Assembly (NCBI RefSeq): GCF_030272615.1
Contig: NC_081412.1
Coordinates: forward strand, 342,607,870 to 342,671,869
Direction of reading: 5' to 3'
From: Cryptomeria japonica
Taxonomy: Eukaryota; Streptophyta; Pinopsida; Cupressales; Cupressaceae
DNA: 64,000 nucleotides
Shown here piece by piece: positions 60,310 to 64,000 of this stretch. Positions within the stretch are counted from its first letter, which is position 1, and every line of letters starts with the position of its first letter. Position numbers and translations under genes: made by a program. The notes under the pieces are model-generated. The model was not told the DNA's origin. It made no database searches and saw only the letters and a list, made by a program, of their open reading frames with translations.

Positions 60310-63300
60310 GAAAAAGGACAGTAAACAACAACATTTAAATATTATAGGAAAATCACTTAAAACATTCTCATTTCTCTTTCTGCATCCTTTTTTTATATAT
60401 ATAAATTTCAGAGATAATAGATGACAAAATTTAGTTAAAAGACAGATTGAAATAAAATACATTTTTCAGATAAATGATAGTTTTCATATAATGGATAGAT
60501 TTTAGATAAAAGACAACAACATTACATTACAACCTTTCATTTAAAAAAAAAACACTCTTTTCTCATAGAAATATTTTGAATACAATAGTCAACTTTTACA
60601 TTGGGTGAAATACCCCAACTGGTCTCTCATTCCTAATAACGAGGACTTAAATAAAATAATACATTTCTTTATACAAAAAAATAAATACAACATAAATCTC
60701 CTCACTTACATTTTTGCAACTCAAATATAATATTACATTTCCTATTCTTTTCTTTTCAACAAAATACAATATTGCATTCTTTTTTTAAGTAAAATCTGCA
60801 ACTCCTACCTTTCTTTTCCAAGCAACCTGCATTCAAAAATCAAGGCTGTGACCATGGGGTGCTCACCTCCCAGCCTAGGCTTACTAGAAGCCACCCCTGA
60901 GCTTGGAGAACCAAGTCCTAGATGGGTTACACTCAAGAAAACACAAACAAGCAAGGGGAAAAACTCAACAAACACATTCCCATCCCAAAGCTGAAACTTC
61001 ATCACATAATGTGATGTTTTACAAGGGTGGAAGTGGACCAAATACCTTGAAGAGATCTGCAAGATAATAGATCACAACCAACTCATGACAACCAAGAACA
61101 CCACAAAAATCCATCTCAACCCAACATCCTTATGACCCCCAAGGCATACATGCCATATTTTCTCCCCTTATGACCCCCGAATGCATAAACAAGACTATGC
61201 AGTAAGGGTCACATACATGAACCCTTGAGATCACTCTCATAATGAGAGCCTCTCACTCTAAGGCTATCAAAATCCTTCCACCCCCAAGACCATTCTACCC
61301 TCCCAAGGGTAGAAGGCCCTGGATACTCCCAAAACATAAGAAAATGCATACAAGAAGAGAAATACAAAAAAGATCACATAATATTTTTCACAAAGGAATA
61401 CAAAGAAAGCAACATTTACATTCAAGCAATCCTACAAAAACTTTCTAAACATACAAGTAAGAATAAGCACCAACCTTGAATCTGCCAAGGGGTTTCTAGG
61501 GATAGCTTGGAGAAGAGTAGCTCAATTCCACAAATCTTTTTCTGCAACACTTAGCCAAAATTCCTATTCTAAAACTAGTTTTTTTTTCCAAAATTGCTAA
61601 AATCTCCAAAGATGGAGAGTGGGTGATTAACTCACTAAGTCTCAGTCTCTTGCCTAAGAAGGCTTCTCCCACTCTTTCCAACCTCTTGGATAGAGTGACA
61701 GACTCCCATTGGTTGGTCTTCCCTAGGTCTTACACACTCCCTAACCAAGGCACCTCAAGAAGGGGAATGTAATGGGGAAGAGGAATGACACATACCAAGA
61801 AGGTTATCTACCCAAGGATGGCACTCCTAAAGATGAAATTCGGTCATCTAGGAAAACCCACTTTTTTGGGAGGTTAAACAAGTCCCAGGGGAAGGACACA
61901 TGGCCAAATTTAGCCTTCACCCATAGGTACCCCATGAGGCCCAATAAATTTGCTCCAAAACTGACTCTAGGAGTTGGTTTAACCCTTTGAAAGTCCACCT
62001 AAAGTTTACCTACGGGTCAACTCTGAGTTGACCCTCCTAATGGCTCACTATCCTAGATTTTTTGGAACCTTCAAGGATAATTTGGAAATATAACAATAAA
62101 ACAAAAATTAAAGCTCTCAAAAAGGTGACATGACAATGCCACACAACATACAACATATGTGTCAAGTGACACTACAAAAGAATTCCACATCACTAATACA
62201 CACATGACAATTATCTCCTGTATGATTTAAACAAATTAATAAATATAATTTACACACATGCAAAAATTTACATTTACGAATAAAATATGATACATACGGG
62301 GTGTTGTCTCTCCAAATAGACAACCCCTGGTTTTACGAACGTACTTAGGTCTAGGTTTGATTCTCCATAATGTTTCCATGATCACATGGATAACTTTCCT
62401 GCGCATCTCAATTACACATTAATAATTCCCAAATAGCCTCATATAATATTAAACACATAAATAAGAATACAAATCAATCACTTGCATACAATGGACAACA
62501 TATAAATCAATTTACCATAAAACAATGCAATCCATATAAAGCAATTATCATAATCCACTTAAATTCCAACCGTTCATAAGGCATGCATCATAATTTCTAA
62601 CATCATAATAAAGTCCTGCAAATTCAGATATAGCTGACATACGTCATAGCAAGATTATCAAATCGGTGGATCGTATAGGATCTAAATCCATAACACATCA
62701 AAATGTGCACTGCAAGGTAAAATGCTTCCATAACCTGGTTTAATTACTTTTCTCGCTAATTTATCCATCTAACATAGCTCATCCTACTAAATTATTGCAT
62801 TTATTAATATGGTCAACTAAGTTAACTAGAGCTTGATCGGGGAGGGGCTCTACAGTATGCATAATTTATTTATTTTTTTAGCATAGATGTATGTAATGCG
62901 GATAAATATGAATGTTTGTTTTTTGTTTCTTTTCATATGCAAATAAAAAAATGAGTAATGAGTGATGGAAAAATTTATTTTATGTTTTCTATGCGATAAG
63001 GTGAATGCAAATGAGTAATAATGAAATGTATGAATCTATATAAGATGTTTATGTATGCTGCTAACATCTCAAAACAAAAGTACTCGATCAGAGAAATGAT
63101 GAAAAAGAGACCACTTAGCTAAGAAATGATGATGCTTCCAGCTCTGATTCAGAAGATTAAGAGGTCATTGTTATTATACCGAAATCACTCTAAATTCACA
63201 AAATATAGAATGAAATGCAAAATGAGATGCAAAATGAGATGCAAAATGAAATGCAACCTAAACATAGTCACTGGATTTAAAATGCTTAAGTTTCATCACT

Positions 63301-64000
63301 GAGCATAACAAACATAACTGGCAGATTATATTTCCTTTCTTTTTACGTGCAATATTAATTATCTTGTCTGCAATGACCCTTTGCTCATTCATATCCTTGG
63401 ACAGATTTCGTAGGGACCCGGATTGCATGATAAAGAAATTCCCTCAAAACTGACAAAGAAATGATGGGAACCTCCCTATAGCATACAAGTAAGTAGAGTC
63501 GAGGTATGTGTGATGATTTCACCTTGATGTGAAGGCTCTTATCACAAACTTCCAACTTATTAGATGTTTCCAGATCATCAGAATCATTCCTACAAGCAAA
63601 AAATAAAGAAAATATTATGCCCCCAATCCTTGCTCCTCTTAGTCAAGATAGACTTCCTCGACTTACTCAGAGGGATAATAATCAAAAATCAATATAAAAG
63701 ACAACATACAAAGTAAATTTTCATTCATAGCTCAAACTGTTTAGTGATTGTTTTCAATTTTTTTGTTTGCTTGTGTACTCAGTGATAAAACTCTTTGGTA
63801 GTTAGGAGATAGGTGACTGACTCAGAGTGGACGACCAGGTTTCACTAAAGAAAGATGACTTGGTTGATACTGCTTAGGATATGTAAATTTCTCTGTTGAT
63901 TAACCTAAGACTAGGACAGTAATCAATTTCAAGCCATGGGAGTTCCAACGAACTAGGATGTCACTAAAGTGACTGAAATATATGTACAAGCGATAATAAA
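60310..64000. other. No gene recognised; repeat-like DNA
   Basis: The flank right of element D is AT-rich. 60800-62000 is C/A-rich and could be gypsy LTR or leader on the minus strand. TGTAGAGCCCCTCCCCG in minus sense at about 62851 looks like an LTR start, but no polypurine tract adjoins it. No coding motif or RNA gene was found in either direction. Confidence 0.5.
63205..63257. repeat. Short tandem repeat GARATGCAAAAT
   Basis: About four copies of an 11- to 12-bp unit (GAAATGCAAAAT, GAGATGCAAAAT) follow each other. No function is evident. Confidence 0.85.

Overview
The window looks like nuclear DNA of a seed plant with a large, repeat-dominated genome. A gymnosperm is possible, but this is inference. 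It is AT-rich, has no host gene I can recognise, and consists almost entirely of old, nested transposable elements: Ty3/gypsy (Tat/Athila-like and chromoviruses), Ty1/copia, non-autonomous LTR elements and one large DNA transposon. Nearly every reading frame is decayed, and most in-frame stops can be explained by single C-to-T or G-to-A transitions.

Layout. 0.9-3.35 kb is a minus-strand gypsy remnant (RNase H and integrase) with a 0.67-kb insertion in the integrase zinc finger. 3.35-10.13 kb is a plus-strand Tat/Athila-like gypsy (gag, protease, start of RT). Its RT is cut at 10129 by copia element A, which resumes at 25551. A is interrupted by non-autonomous LTR element B (15119-25550, duplication AGTTC). 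B is interrupted by non-autonomous element C (16759-24734). This is a four-level nest. 25.76-29.9 kb holds two minus-strand chromovirus remnants, both with chromodomains.

The second half starts with an LTR of a minus-strand gypsy element (right end 31521). Next comes a plus-strand spliced gene for a plant-mobile-domain (PMD) protein. That gene is split in exon 2 by an 11.6-kb DNA transposon T (33769-45410) with 28-bp perfect terminal inverted repeats and a TATA duplication. Removing T restores the PMD frame exactly. T carries a DDE-like transposase gene and a convergent multi-exon gene of unknown function. It also has subterminal palindrome arrays, two oppositely oriented repeat fields, and strong hairpins.

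49.1-60.3 kb is element D, an LTR element with duplication GAAAA related to C. D is split by a 4.55-kb insertion E (52084-56633, duplication GAGTG) carrying its own degenerate minus-strand gene.

C and D are the most interesting system. Both have copia-type ends (initiator-Met primer site, GGAGGAGA-type polypurine tract). Each has an ORF1 made of a coiled coil plus gag-type zinc knuckles. Each also has an unrelated ORF2 of about 1,100 residues that replaces pol. ORF2 is homologous between C and D and has an N-terminal globular domain, a basic middle and a coiled-coil C-terminus. E encodes a third protein with the same architecture. A 377-bp piece of a D-like ORF2 also lies inside the 30-kb LTR. 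The elements appear to depend on a partner for reverse transcriptase while carrying a large conserved protein of unknown function. All product assignments come from reading motifs; no database search was run.
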